Under the pieces are notes generated by a model. It was not told where the DNA came from, made no database searches, and worked only from the letters and a program-made list of their open reading frames with translations. The translations under genes were made by a program, and so were the position numbers. Of a stretch of DNA of 64,000 bases, positions 18,277 to 31,137 are shown piece by piece. Source of the DNA: Paenibacillus brasilensis (GTDB lineage Bacteria; Bacillota; Bacilli; Paenibacillales; Paenibacillaceae); the NCBI RefSeq assembly GCF_009363115.1, contig NZ_CP045298.1:2809001-2873000 (forward strand), given 5' to 3'. Numbering within the stretch: the first letter of the stretch is position 1; the number at the start of each line of letters is the position of its first letter.

Positions 18277-19482
18277 ATGTCAGATTCACAACAACAGTTG
18301 AAAATGGGACCGCTGGTCATCTTGATGATTAATATGTTTATTGCCATGCTGGGAATCGGTCTAATTATTCCGATCCTTCCCAAATTTATGAATTCTCTGG
18401 GAGGCAGTGGCGAAACGGGAGGCTACCTGGTTGCCGTGTTTGGCTTGACCCAGTTTCTGTTTTCACCGTTAGCTGGAGAATGGTCCGATAAATACGGACG
18501 TAAAAAAATGATTATTACCGGTTTGGTAATCATGACGGTGTCTTCTGTATTGTTTGCCATTGGACACTCGTTAACGATGCTGTATATTTCCCGGTTGCTG
18601 GGAGGAGCGGGAGCTGCCTTTATGATTCCTCCGATGATGGCTTATATTGCCGACATTACAACGGTGCACAATCGTGGTAGAGGAATGGGCTTGCTGGGCG
18701 CTGCCATGTCTCTTGGCTTTGTTATCGGTCCTGGTTTGGGCGGCTTTTTGGCGCATACCTCGATGCGTACGCCCTTGTATGTTTCGGCTGGCGTATCGGG
18801 CTTGGCTGCGCTGATCTCATTGATTTTGCTGCCTGAAACCTTGTCGTTGGAGAAGCAGTTGAAATTTAGGAATGTTAAGGTCAAGCGCGATAATGTGATT
18901 AAGCAGTTTGCACTTTCTTTTCGCAAGCCGTATTTTATACTACTGATTATGATATTCACGCTTACGTTTGGGCTGACGCATTTTGAAACGATGTTCCCAT
19001 TCTTCGTAACGGGCAAGTTTCATTATAATGAGGGTGATATTGCCACCATCATTACGGTAGGCGCACTGGTCGGAACCGTGATTCAGGCTGTGGTCATCAG
19101 TCCGATGTTGAATCGTTTTGGCGAAAAAGGTGTGATTATCGGCTCCTTTCTATTTTCTGCAATTTCCCTTGTGCTAATGCTGTTCTCTGGTAACTTTTAT
19201 TATGTACTCGGGGTATCACTCATTTTCTTTACCGCCACGTCGCTACTGCGACCAGCCATTAATACCGCTTTATCCAAAATGGCGGGAGATGAGCAGGGCG
19301 TTGCAGCCGGGATGAATAATGCCTATATGAGTGTCGGTAATATTCTGGGGCCTGCGCTGGCGGGTACGCTGTTCCAGGTGCAAATCAATTTGCCGTACAT
19401 TTTCGGGGCGGCCATTCTCCTTCTTAGCTTGGGGCTGGCTGTAAAATGGAACAGCAGAGGCACACAAACCACAGCGGTGTAG
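18277..19482 (+). CDS. MFS drug-type efflux transporter
   Basis: A 401-aa protein with 12 membrane segments. Motif A is GEWSDKYGRKKMII after helix 2, and the antiporter motif C lies in helix 5 (LGFVIGPGLGGFL). This is the drug:H+ antiporter-1 group with NorA, Bmr and class-type Tet pumps; the compound exported is unknown. GAGGAGGACG precedes the ATG. It is a single gene with a strong terminator, and no repressor gene is adjacent. Confidence 0.88.
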   Translation: MSDSQQQLKMGPLVILMINMFIAMLGIGLIIPILPKFMNSLGGSGETGGYLVAVFGLTQFLFSPLAGEWSDKYGRKKMIITGLVIMTVSSVLFAIGHSLTMLYISRLLGGAGAAFMIPPMMAYIADITTVHNRGRGMGLLGAAMSLGFVIGPGLGGFLAHTSMRTPLYVSAGVSGLAALISLILLPETLSLEKQLKFRNVKVKRDNVIKQFALSFRKPYFILLIMIFTLTFGLTHFETMFPFFVTGKFHYNEGDIATIITVGALVGTVIQAVVISPMLNRFGEKGVIIGSFLFSAISLVLMLFSGNFYYVLGVSLIFFTATSLLRPAINTALSKMAGDEQGVAAGMNNAYMSVGNILGPALAGTLFQVQINLPYIFGAAILLLSLGLAVKWNSRGTQTTAV

Positions 19483-19490
19483 TATGATTG

Positions 19491-19530
19491 AAAAACAGGA
19501 CGTTTCTTGAACGAAACGTCCTGTTTTTTT
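19491..19530. terminator. Bidirectional terminator
   Basis: A 16-bp perfect stem (AAAAACAGGACGTTTC at 19491 with its complement from 19513) has a six-base loop and T runs on both strands. It separates the MFS gene and the end of the biotin operon (bioC). Confidence 0.95.
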
Positions 19531-19548
19531 GATTTGTATCCGTAAAGA

Positions 19549-20415
19549 TCATTCAGTTGTTGATGCCTGTATAAATACAATATCATAAGTCGCTGCAACA
19601 CCTTCCGGCGTGCTGAAACGATTTTCATACTCTTTATACAGGCTGGTGAACAGACGCCGTGATCCGAGATTACGAGAAATAGCGGCTTCTGAAGTGCTAG
19701 CTCCGAGTGATTTTACAGATAATAGAAAATCCCTTGGTGAAGGGTATTCTTCCGTTAACAGCATACATTTATATTGAATATCGGAGAAACCGGCTGTTGT
19801 TAATGAATCTTTCCATTGATTTGCAGATTGAAACGAGAGTCCGTGCCTCTGGGGCTCCATATCTTCAGCACGGTAAACTTCTTCAAAAGCTGTATGCAAC
19901 TCGTGGAAGGTACCAGGTCCGAAGGTCGCGAATGCGAGTATCCCTCCGGGGCGAAGCAGTCGGTAAAGGTAATTCAGTGTTTGCTGCGGCTGGCTCAACC
20001 ATTGGAAACAAGCGCTGGAAACGATGAGATCGAACGAAGAGGCAGGAGTGTTAGCCGCCCACATTTCGACATCGGCAAGCAAAAAATGAATATCAGATGA
20101 TGGCCTATCGTTTGAGCCTCCAGGGTTTGCAGCGCCTAGCACACGCTGTTCAGCGGCCAGAATCATTGCAGGCGCAATATCCAGCGCAGTAATAGACGAG
20201 TGTGGCCATCTGTTCACCAAAATTTCAGTTAGAATACCGGTGCCACATCCGATCTCAAGCATGCTGCGTTTGTTGGGATCCTCAGCGTTGGTCTGTTGTA
20301 TAAGAAATTCTGAAAGCTTGTCCGCCATGGTGCGCTGCACATGGGCATGAGTATCATACAACCCTGACGCGCTGCGGTTAAATTGCCGTGCAATAGCTGT
20401 TTTTCTACTGGTCAT
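19549..20415 (-). CDS. bioC: Malonyl-[ACP] O-methyltransferase BioC
   Basis: A 288-aa SAM-dependent methyltransferase. The motif I block LEIGCGTGILTEIL and the acidic LDIAPAMI come first, then the BioC-type VSSACFQWLSQPQ and LRPGGILAFATFGPGTFHEL. It methylates malonyl-ACP so that fatty acid synthase can build the pimeloyl chain. The start at 20415 is set by TTAGGAG upstream, and the gene overlaps bioH by 11 bases. The downstream stop meets the bidirectional terminator, so this is the last gene of the operon. Confidence 0.9.
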   Translation of the reverse strand: MTSRKTAIARQFNRSASGLYDTHAHVQRTMADKLSEFLIQQTNAEDPNKRSMLEIGCGTGILTEILVNRWPHSSITALDIAPAMILAAEQRVLGAANPGGSNDRPSSDIHFLLADVEMWAANTPASSFDLIVSSACFQWLSQPQQTLNYLYRLLRPGGILAFATFGPGTFHELHTAFEEVYRAEDMEPQRHGLSFQSANQWKDSLTTAGFSDIQYKCMLLTEEYPSPRDFLLSVKSLGASTSEAAISRNLGSRRLFTSLYKEYENRFSTPEGVAATYDIVFIQASTTE

Positions 20416-21120
20416 GCCACCAACTCCTAATGGATTCAGCCATAAGTGCCTCCCTTCCCAAAAACGGAGCATGTCCGCTATCGGGTATGGCCAGCAGCTT
20501 TGCCTGAGGTAATTGCATGAGCAACTCCTCTGCCGCCTCGTAAGGACAAATCTGATCTTTGGTACCGTGTATAAGAAGAACCGGACAATGAATTGCCGGA
20601 AGTCGAGAGAGGCATTCCACATGACGGAGGGTTTCAAGCCCCGCGATGAGTGCCGGAGTTGTCCAGTTGCCTATGAGGGAACGATGGTCCCTGAGATCCG
20701 ACGCTGTTTCCAAGCCCGTAAACATCATCTGACTGAATTTGCTCTCTATAGCCTGCCGATCTCTTTGGAGTCCGTTGATCATCTGTCTAACATAGATATC
20801 TGCCCAGCCGCGATTCTGTTGTTCTTTAGGACGGGTAAACCTGGCTGTTGCTGAAAAAAGTACGAGTCCATCTGCCAGTTTCTGATCCGCGAGTTTCAAT
20901 GCCAATAGCCCGCCCAGTGACCAGCCTGCTATTAGAAAAGGACCGGAGCATGAGGAAAGAAAACCTTTCGCTGCAGTTTCGGCCAAATGCAATATCTCCT
21001 CGGAGGAAGCAGCAGCGCTGTAATCTACAGAAACATGATGAAAATCAGGGAGAAGCCCGCGAAGCTGATCAAAGACCTTATTCGACATACTCCACCCGGT
21101 CAGCCACAGGATGGTGCCAC

Positions 21121-21136
<16 letters not shown>
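20405..21136 (-). CDS. bioH: BioH-like pimeloyl-[ACP] methyl ester esterase
   Basis: A 243-aa alpha/beta hydrolase with the nucleophile elbow GWSLGG, the acid in GTKDQICP and the catalytic His in DSGHAPF. In the BioC-BioH route this enzyme removes the methyl ester once the pimeloyl chain is complete. Placement between bioF and bioC supports that role; sequence alone would only say alpha/beta hydrolase. I chose the ATG at 21136 after a weak GGGGGT; it overlaps bioF by 16 bases and bioC by 11, so translation is coupled. It may equally be named bioV/bioG-like. Confidence 0.8.
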
Positions 21137-24408
<3,272 letters not shown>

Positions 24409-24427
24409 CCTTCTCCAATCTATTATT

Positions 24428-24469
24428 TTAATTGTCAACCAAATTGAGTTTAATGTGGTTGACAATTAA
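24428..24469 (-). promoter_or_regulatory. BirA-type biotin operator
   Basis: TTAATTGTCAACC at 24428-24440 and its exact complement GGTTGACAATTAA at 24457-24469 are 13-bp arms with a 16-base spacer. This is the form of the Bacillus/E. coli BirA site (TTGTnAACC, spacer, GGTTnACAA). It lies 20-60 bases before bioA. Biotinyl-BirA should bind here and shut the operon. Confidence 0.93.
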
Positions 24470-24639
24470 CTTTAACAATATAACAAAACGAGAAGTTTGT
24501 GTAAAGAGAATCAAAGCGTGCAACAACATCTTACGGTGATGGTTACCTATTTATATTTTTTCGTCTAGATGTGTACTTTGGAGTCGATGATGGGTAATAA
24601 TGCAAGACAACGCAGCAATCGGAGGGAGGCGTGAGCCGA

Positions 24640-25692
24640 ATGGATGAACGAAGTGAGCAGTTATTTTATACAGGAACTTATGCATCTCGAAATGAAAGAG
24701 GGATTTATGTATGCGCTTTGGATATTGAAAACGGTGATCTGCGCATGATTGGCGGTGTAGAGGGCATTGAGCGGCCTTCTTTTTTAGCCCTGCATCCGGA
24801 TGGTTCGAAGCTGTATGCTGCCAGTGAGACAGGGGAAGGTGAGCTGTATGCGTATCAGGTAGATGCCCGGACAGGAGAGCTGCATCTGGTAGATCGAAAA
24901 GGGACCAAGGGAGCACACACCTGCTATGTGTCCGTAACAGCGGATGGACGTTATGTGATGGCCACTAACTATTCAGGCGGGAATGCCGCTGTATTCCCGG
25001 CGATGGAAGCTGGAGGATTGGGGGACATGTCGGGACAGGTTCAGCATACCGGCTCAGGTATTCGTCAGGACCGCCAGGATGCGGCGCATCCACATTCGAT
25101 TATTCCTGATCCTTCAGGGCAGTATGCTCTGGTATGTGATCTGGGCCTGGATCGGATTGTAGTATACCGTTTGACAGAGGATGGAAAATTGGTGGCCCAC
25201 CGTGAAGCAGTTTTGCCGTCCGGCTCCGGCCCGCGCCATCTGGTATTTCATCCTTCACGTCCCTATGCTTTTGTCGCCAATGAGCTAAACAATACCGTTG
25301 CTGTGTTTGGCTACAATGAACGTAATGGTGAGCTTGCATTGCTGCAAAGCCTGTCTACACTACCGGAAGGCGTGATTGATGTGGAAAATACAGCCGCAGA
25401 TATCCGGATTACAGCCTGTGGACGTTATGTGTATGTGTCAAACCGGGGACATGACAGCATAGTGCTGTACCATGTCGATCAGGTCACTGGCAAGCTGAAG
25501 ACAATCGAGTGGGTCGAAACCTTCGGTGGCACGCCACGTAACTTCAACATCCTGTCAGGTTATCTGGTGGTGGCGAATCAGGATGGAAATAACATTGTAT
25601 CTTTTGCTATCCACGATGAAGATGGTCGATTGACACGAACGGGCTATGTACTGGAGGTTCCTTCTCCTGTATGCATTGAGCCTACACGGTAG
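24640..25692 (+). CDS. pgl: 6-phosphogluconolactonase-type beta-propeller lactonase
   Basis: A 350-aa protein of the seven-bladed lactonase family (PF10282, YkgB type). Repeating blade signatures are visible: FLALHPDGSKLYAASE, YVSVTADGRYVMATNYSGG, PHSIIPDPSGQYALVCDLG, HLVFHPSRPYAFVANEL and RITACGRYVYVSNRGHDS. The HPH/NYSGG region carries the usual active-site residues. Known members hydrolyse 6-phosphogluconolactone in the pentose phosphate path. I chose the ATG at 24640 because GGAGGGAGG lies about 10 bases away; a GTG at 24631 is adjacent to that site. Confidence 0.85.
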   Translation: MDERSEQLFYTGTYASRNERGIYVCALDIENGDLRMIGGVEGIERPSFLALHPDGSKLYAASETGEGELYAYQVDARTGELHLVDRKGTKGAHTCYVSVTADGRYVMATNYSGGNAAVFPAMEAGGLGDMSGQVQHTGSGIRQDRQDAAHPHSIIPDPSGQYALVCDLGLDRIVVYRLTEDGKLVAHREAVLPSGSGPRHLVFHPSRPYAFVANELNNTVAVFGYNERNGELALLQSLSTLPEGVIDVENTAADIRITACGRYVYVSNRGHDSIVLYHVDQVTGKLKTIEWVETFGGTPRNFNILSGYLVVANQDGNNIVSFAIHDEDGRLTRTGYVLEVPSPVCIEPTR

Positions 25693-25722
25693 CCATAGCT
25701 ACAGAACATGGTAAAAGAGCAT

Positions 25723-25776
25723 AGAAAAACACGGCATTTTGCTTCCATGAAAGACATGGGGCACAACGCCGTGTTT
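25723..25776. terminator. Bidirectional terminator with nested hairpin
   Basis: AAACACGGC at 25727-25735 pairs with GCCGTGTTT at 25768-25776, and an inner CCATG/CATGG stem sits in the loop. A five-base A run before it gives Us on the minus transcript. It separates the lactonase gene and the ArsR-like gene. Confidence 0.8.
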
Positions 25777-25799
25777 CAGGTTTTGAACCAAATGGAGAG

Positions 25800-26756
25800 C
25801 TATTTACCAGGCTCCCCGGCTTCAACCGTTGCTGTTTTTGTGTGGTTTTCGGCAGGCTTGTAGTACAAGCGGAACAGGATATCCTGATTGTAGTTACCGA
25901 ATCCGGTACCGAACAGGGTTACTCCTCCAACATGCTGGGCATTATCCAATATGGCAATACGGAATTTCCATTGCTTTTGGTCAATCAGGACTTGGCTTAA
26001 AGTCACATCGGATATCTGCTTGCCGTCCATAAAGGTACCCTCGGACGTAATGCGAAGTCTTTTGAGCAAACCGTATTGATTAATAAAGTCTGGCCACCAT
26101 GCGGGCGTGTATTTACCACGATTATCCCCGAAATCCCCGGGGCTGGTCCAAGTACCCAGATTGACATCATTCAGGAAGAAAGTAATGTCTGAAGGCCAAT
26201 TATCATTGGTAAAAGGCGCCTCGGACGATAGCTCCATTGAAATTTCCAGCTCCTCGGCCTTTTGGCTGGACAGCAGGAAATTAGGTACCTTATAATCCAT
26301 ATATCCTTGACTAAACCACAGAATTTTGGAGTTAAAGCGCTCAGGGGCCAGGAATGAACGAGGCTCGTCGAATTCTCCGATGATTTTCTCGACGGTAGCC
26401 AATCCACAGGTCGGCTGAATTTCAAAATCCGTAAAGTGCCCGACGGAAATCTCGGTCTGATGAAATTGCCGTACATCCTGCTGATAGCGTGGCATAGCGA
26501 TCTCAATTTTGTCCGTAGCCAGCGAGCACACCTTCTGAACTCCACCACGCCCAGGCAGCATTTTGGTCGAAATAATGGACGCTCTCTCCAGCTTTTTGAC
26601 ATGCATGGTCATAATCGCACTGCTAAGTCCCAACGCTTCCGCCAGCTCACGTATATTCATAGGCTTCTCCGCAAGCAGAACAATCATATTCAGCCGAACC
26701 TCACTGGCCAGCGCTTCATATACGGGAAGTGATTTTTCAGAAATGTCCAGTTGCAT
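25800..26756 (-). CDS. ArsR-type regulator with large C-terminal domain
   Basis: A 318-aa protein. Residues 10-85 are an ArsR winged helix: ALASEVRLNMIVLLAEKPMN, then IRELAEALGLSSAIMTMHVKKLE. The rest (100-310) is mostly beta-strand with Trp/Tyr-rich blocks such as WFSQGYMDYKVPNFL and WWPDFINQYGLLKRL, perhaps a sugar- or galactose-binding-like fold; this is inference. It is far longer than plain ArsR proteins (about 100 aa). Families of this type in Paenibacillus control carbohydrate genes, but no target is adjacent. GGAGGAACT precedes the ATG at 26756. Confidence 0.75.
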   Translation of the reverse strand: MQLDISEKSLPVYEALASEVRLNMIVLLAEKPMNIRELAEALGLSSAIMTMHVKKLERASIISTKMLPGRGGVQKVCSLATDKIEIAMPRYQQDVRQFHQTEISVGHFTDFEIQPTCGLATVEKIIGEFDEPRSFLAPERFNSKILWFSQGYMDYKVPNFLLSSQKAEELEISMELSSEAPFTNDNWPSDITFFLNDVNLGTWTSPGDFGDNRGKYTPAWWPDFINQYGLLKRLRITSEGTFMDGKQISDVTLSQVLIDQKQWKFRIAILDNAQHVGGVTLFGTGFGNYNQDILFRLYYKPAENHTKTATVEAGEPGK

Positions 26757-26923
26757 AGTTCCTCCAATTCTAACGCACATCATAAATTGATGGTAGTTTA
26801 ACATATATGGATTTTTTTAATATTCATACATAAAAAACGTTATGATTTACATTTGTATAAACAATATACCCTTTCCTTGATTGCTGGCACAAGCCTAACC
26901 CCTCAAAAAGTCCAAAATCGTTC

Positions 26924-26971
26924 AAAAAACAGGACATCCCTAAACCACTCGCTGTTTGTCGGGATGTCCTG
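26924..26971 (-). terminator. Rho-independent terminator
   Basis: CAGGACATCCC at 26930-26940 pairs with GGGATGTCCTG at 26961-26971. Six Ts follow on the minus strand. It ends the membrane-protein gene just upstream of it. Confidence 0.92.
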
Positions 26972-26995
26972 ATGTGGGTATATGGTTATAGAAGG

Positions 26996-27958
26996 TTAAT
27001 ATCGGGTATGTTCTTCTGCCAAAGAAGAATCAGATGTTCTATCCTTGTCTGCGGTATGCCCCGCTTGATGAGCTGAATCCGTCTTCATCAGGCCAGGATG
27101 ACCGACATAAGGACGATCACTCCGTGAACGACCTCGGGTGAGCCGGAAGCCGATCAAAAACAACACAAGCTGTACAGCCAGTATATAAGGAGAAGCCTCC
27201 GGTCCGATCCATTGAAACACAGCAACAGCGGCGATCACCATGGACAACAGGCTTGTTGGAAAATGGGAAGCCGTTACGTCCAAATCATTTTGTCTGCGCA
27301 AGGTCATCAGCCGATATAGATACAGCAGCGCGATCAAACCGGATACGAATCTCATCCATGTGCATCCTATAAGCCAGTAGGCAGACGGCGCATTATTGGA
27401 CAGGCTGCTATCGACATTGCTGTACGAGGCCAATTCCACAAGCAGCCGTGAGATCAGCCAAACGATCCCGACCAGCGCCAACGGGCCGGCTGCGGGACGA
27501 AGCAGCTTCCATAAAGCTGTTCCCCAGCTCGGTGCATGTGACTCCAGCAAAACAAGCCGCCGTTCCTCGATCAGTTTGTTCATTTCGCGCTCCAGGGATT
27601 TGAGAAGCAGTTCCCTGCGGAAAGCATCGCCTTCCCGGAGCGATGCCTGCACCTGCTCCTGTAAGTGAGGAGTCAAATAGGGAGCGGCCTTCGCCTCCTG
27701 AAGAGCATGAATCAGTCCGTTCGGATGGGGCTGCTTTTCGTTGCTGCTGCCGTCCTGGGTAGAGGTTTGAAGGCAGCCTGCTAATCGCCCGTAGATGCGT
27801 AGCGACTCCTGTAATTCATTTAGCCGCTGCTGACGAGAATTGCGAAGCTGGGCTGCGCTGTGAACATACAGCCATACCAGCAGGGATAACGCCAGCAGAA
27901 AAGCAATCAGACCGGGTGAGATATATGCGGCTAAGGCCGCGAAGTCCGTCGGGGACAC
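26996..27958 (-). CDS. Hypothetical membrane protein with coiled-coil middle
   Basis: A 320-aa protein I do not recognise. One membrane segment lies at about 14-35, then a long charged helical region (36-150; QRLNELQESLRIYG, FRRELLLKSLEREMNKLIEE), then four more segments (about 160-275) and a polar tail rich in Arg, Ser and His. This layout could be a scaffold or sensor; no catalytic motif is seen. AAGGAGGGA fits best with the GTG at 27958; a TTG at 27964 is only two bases from the site. It is a single gene with its own terminator. Confidence 0.65.
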   Translation of the reverse strand: MSPTDFAALAAYISPGLIAFLLALSLLVWLYVHSAAQLRNSRQQRLNELQESLRIYGRLAGCLQTSTQDGSSNEKQPHPNGLIHALQEAKAAPYLTPHLQEQVQASLREGDAFRRELLLKSLEREMNKLIEERRLVLLESHAPSWGTALWKLLRPAAGPLALVGIVWLISRLLVELASYSNVDSSLSNNAPSAYWLIGCTWMRFVSGLIALLYLYRLMTLRRQNDLDVTASHFPTSLLSMVIAAVAVFQWIGPEASPYILAVQLVLFLIGFRLTRGRSRSDRPYVGHPGLMKTDSAHQAGHTADKDRTSDSSLAEEHTRY

Positions 27959-28101
27959 CCGCAATCCCTCCTTCCATAGTTCTTCCTACACTATTGCACA
28001 GACCGCGCAGGCATTTCAAGGGCTTGTCTGTATCTGACCAAGATATATGAAGTATTTTTTGGTAAAATAGACAAGATTACTAGCCGGGGAGGAGATTCAG
28101 C

Positions 28102-28573
28102 ATGAATAAAAATATAGATATTGCCACAGAACATCAAAAGACATCGAATCAACCGTACGTAGAGCTTCGTGTGGATTACACCATCCATCCGTTCAGGAGT
28201 ATCGGGCGTTACGTAAGCAAGCTGGCTTAACGCAAATTACGGAAGAGGCGGCAGCCAAGGGCCTGCCGAACAGTTTGTTTGCCGTGACACTGCGGCTTGG
28301 ACCGGAATTGATCAAGATGGGCCGGGTAAGCGGTGATGGCGGTGTGTTTTTTCTGGTTACTGATATTGCTGTCAAGCCTTTACATCAGGGAAAGGGTTAT
28401 GGACGTAAGCTTATGGAAGAGATTACGGAGTATTTAAGAAGAGAAGTTCCGGCGGGCAGCTTTGCGACACTGATTGCGGATAAACCGGCTGACCGTTTGT
28501 ATGCGCAATTCGGCTTTCAACCTGTCAGTCCGGGTCAGAAGGGATGTACTGGCGACAGCCGGGCGGGCTGTAA
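28102..28573 (+). pseudogene. GNAT acetyltransferase with two frameshifts
   Basis: Read across three frames, the region gives one continuous GNAT protein. Frame one, from the ATG at 28102 (GGGAGGAG upstream), covers the opening segment to DYT near 28190. Frame two gives VQEYRALRKQAGLTQITEE and the acetyl-CoA loop HQGKGYGRKLMEE. Frame three gives the end GMYWRQPGGL and a stop at 28573. Each shift equals one missing base, the first in a C run near 28182, the second in a G run near 28541. As written the gene is broken. Restored, it would be a usual acetyltransferase of about 157 aa. Confidence 0.8.
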
Positions 28574-28758
28574 GCTGGAACGACTGGAATCGAATTTTCC
28601 GGAACCAATAATATAGTAGCTGAAATAAAAAAGTGTACACAGGGAACGGAGTAGACGGAAGAGTGCTGTACAAGTGGAGCGATCGCCTTTGTCCCGGGTA
28701 TCTCCCTTGATTATAAGTTCAACTTATTTAGTAAATTATAGGAAGAAGGCAAGAGACG

Positions 28759-29391
28759 ATGAAGGTTATTATTTTCGGAGCAACAGGAACGATTGGTCAA
28801 GCATTAGTCAAGGAAGCGATCAAGCGCAAATATGAGGTGACGGCGGCGGTACGCGACCCGCAGCGGGTGACGGAGCAAAGCGAATATTTGGCGATCGTTC
28901 AAGCGGACATTTTAAATCCAAATTCAGTTACGGAGGTGGCGAAAGGGCACGATGCTATCATTAGCGCCTACGGCCCCACATTTGGAGCCGAGGAAGAATT
29001 GCTCGAAGCCACTCGGTCTTTATTGGAAGGCACTCGACGTTCCGGTGTGGAACGCATACTTGTAGTTGGTGGAGCCGGAAGCCTGATCACAGAAAACGGT
29101 GAACGCTTGATGGATACCGCCGAGTTCCCCGAAGAAGTCAAGCCGCTTGCGGCTGCACATGCTGAGGCGCTTGAGCTGTATCGCGCTGCCGATGTGGATT
29201 GGACGTATTGCAGTCCGGCGGGAATTATCGAATCGGGAAAACGTACAGGACATTTCCGCATTGGCCTGGATCATTTGGTGGTTGACGAGCTGGGCCACAG
29301 TCGTATCTCGGTAGAGGATTATGCGGTAGCGCTGATTGATGAGCTGGTTGCGGGTGAATTTGTCAATTCCCGTTTTACGGTTGGGTATTAA
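28759..29391 (+). CDS. Atypical short-chain NAD(P)-binding protein
   Basis: A 210-aa Rossmann protein with the NAD(P) motif GATGTIGQAL at residues 7-16 and VVGGAGSLI, as in NmrA/YwnB/YhfK-like atypical dehydrogenases. The usual Tyr-X3-Lys catalytic pair is not evident, so it may be a redox sensor or isomerase-like enzyme rather than a dehydrogenase. Substrate unknown. The ATG has GGAAGAAGG upstream. A consensus-like TTCAAC...TTATAA stretch lies around 28710-28740 but I do not claim a promoter. nnr starts 33 bases downstream and may be cotranscribed. Confidence 0.82.
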   Translation: MKVIIFGATGTIGQALVKEAIKRKYEVTAAVRDPQRVTEQSEYLAIVQADILNPNSVTEVAKGHDAIISAYGPTFGAEEELLEATRSLLEGTRRSGVERILVVGGAGSLITENGERLMDTAEFPEEVKPLAAAHAEALELYRAADVDWTYCSPAGIIESGKRTGHFRIGLDHLVVDELGHSRISVEDYAVALIDELVAGEFVNSRFTVGY

Positions 29392-29424
29392 ACCATAAGT
29401 ACGGCAATCCGGGAGGGGAAAAGT

Positions 29425-31137
29425 ATGTATATGGTGACTGCCGATGAAATGCGGCAACTGGATCGGTATACGATTGACAAGCTGGGTATCCCGGCCCTCA
29501 CGTTGATGGAAAATGCCGGGCGCGCAGTAGCTGACGAAGTATTAAAGCTCTGTGCTATGAAAAGCAGATCAGGGAATGGGAGATTGGAAGAACAGGAAAA
29601 TCAAACCTGCGATGCTGACAGCGCTGAAGTGTTCAGGTGGCGGGCGACAGAAAAGGTCTCCCGGACAGGCCCGGGGGATCTGCTAAGTCACCGGGAGGTC
29701 ATTCGGGTGGAGCCGTGGAGTCACGGGCGCCATGCTGTATGGCAACGGGAGCATTGGTATATCCTCGTGGGCAAAGGCAACAACGGGGGCGACGGACTGG
29801 TTGCAGCCCGTCATCTGACCGATGCCGGCCTGCACGTCACCGTTGTCTATGCCGACTCACCGGATACGCTGCGCGGCGAGGCGGCTGCTGGCCGTGATGT
29901 CATCGCGGCTTTGGGCATCCCGGTCATCGTCTACGGGCGGGATGCCCTCGACCTGCGCGGCGCCTCAGGCATCGTCGATGCCCTGCTGGGCACGGGCACG
30001 CAGGGCCCGCCGCGCGAGCCCTATGCCTCGCTGATCCGCCAGGCCAATGCCAGCGGTGCGCCGCTTGTGTCGGTAGACGTGCCTAGCGGCCTCGATGCCG
30101 ACACAGGTGCGCTGCACGAGCCGTGTATTCGTGCGTGCGTCACCGTATGCCTCGCCTATCTGAAGCGCGGGCTTGTCCAATACCCGGGCGCCGAGGCCGC
30201 AGGCGAGGTAGTGGTACGCTACATCGGCATTCCGCCCGGTCTTGCCCGCGAATGCGGCGTGCAGCTGCGTCTCCTGACTCGCGACACGCTGCGTGAAGCA
30301 CTGAACGTGGACATAAGCCGCCGCCGCGTGCCGGACGGGCACAAGGGCACCTACGGGCACGTTCTTGTCGCGGCCGGAAGCCTGCGCATGAGCGGCGCAG
30401 GCTTGCTGGCCGCACGTGCCGCCCTGCGGATCGGCAGCGGCCTGGTGACGTGGGCAGTGCCTGAAGCGCTGCTGCCGCACGTGATCGGCGCCGCGCCGGA
30501 GCTAATGCTCGCTGCGGCGGCAACGGGGAGAGACGGCGAATGGAACGCCGACTCTGCGGACGAGCTGCTACAGCTTGCGCAGGCGCGCGATGTGCTAGCC
30601 GTCGGTCCCGGCCTGGGGCGCTTCACGGCGGACACCGGCTGGCTGCGCCGCCTGTGGGAGGAGTACGATGGTCCGCTCGTGCTCGATGCGGACGCCCTGA
30701 ACATCCTTGCCTCTGCAGGGCCTGAGCTGGAGGCTTGGAAGCGGAGAAGCGCGGCGGTTGTGCTAACACCGCACCCTGGCGAAATGGCTCGTCTGCTGGG
30801 CATATCGACAGCAGAGGTGCAGCGCGATCGCATCACCCATGCCCGGGAATATGCCCGGACACGCGGGGTTACGCTGGTGCTCAAGGGAGCCCGCACCGTC
30901 ATTGCCTGCCCTGACGGAGCAGCCTACATCAATACGACAGGCCATGCCGGGATGGCCACAGGCGGCGCAGGCGATGTGCTGACAGGTATTATTGCAGGCT
31001 TGCTGGCCCAAGGCCTGAACGCTTCGCAGGCAGCTGCCTTTGGCGTGTACCTGCATGGCGTGGCTGGAGAAACAGCCGCGCGTCATCGCCAGCATCCCGC
31101 TGCTGTGGTGGCCGGTGACATCATTGAAGCCCTATAG
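29425..31137 (+). CDS. nnr: Bifunctional NAD(P)H-hydrate epimerase/dehydratase
   Basis: A 570-aa repair enzyme (YjeF_N plus YjeF_C). The N-part has MENAGRAVADEV and GKGNNGGDG at 117-125 for the epimerase. The C-part has KGTYGHVLVAAG, TPHPGEMARLLG, VLKGARTVIA and TGGAGDVLTGIIAGLLAQG for the ADP-dependent dehydratase. It restores damaged hydrated NAD(P)H. Two oddities: a polar insert of roughly 60 residues (about 45-108) between the AxxxAD and GNNGGDG motifs, and a sharp rise in G+C from about 29760 to the end (45 of 60 bases at 30001-30060). The gene often sits by acpS in Bacillus; here it does not. It overlaps the next gene by 17 bases. Confidence 0.9.
   Translation: MYMVTADEMRQLDRYTIDKLGIPALTLMENAGRAVADEVLKLCAMKSRSGNGRLEEQENQTCDADSAEVFRWRATEKVSRTGPGDLLSHREVIRVEPWSHGRHAVWQREHWYILVGKGNNGGDGLVAARHLTDAGLHVTVVYADSPDTLRGEAAAGRDVIAALGIPVIVYGRDALDLRGASGIVDALLGTGTQGPPREPYASLIRQANASGAPLVSVDVPSGLDADTGALHEPCIRACVTVCLAYLKRGLVQYPGAEAAGEVVVRYIGIPPGLARECGVQLRLLTRDTLREALNVDISRRRVPDGHKGTYGHVLVAAGSLRMSGAGLLAARAALRIGSGLVTWAVPEALLPHVIGAAPELMLAAAATGRDGEWNADSADELLQLAQARDVLAVGPGLGRFTADTGWLRRLWEEYDGPLVLDADALNILASAGPELEAWKRRSAAVVLTPHPGEMARLLGISTAEVQRDRITHAREYARTRGVTLVLKGARTVIACPDGAAYINTTGHAGMATGGAGDVLTGIIAGLLAQGLNASQAAAFGVYLHGVAGETAARHRQHPAAVVAGDIIEAL

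Noticed and set aside
29822..30902. Several long open frames on both strands inside nnr
   Set aside because: They follow from the high G+C content, which removes stop codons. None has a ribosome site, and nnr itself shows the conserved motifs.
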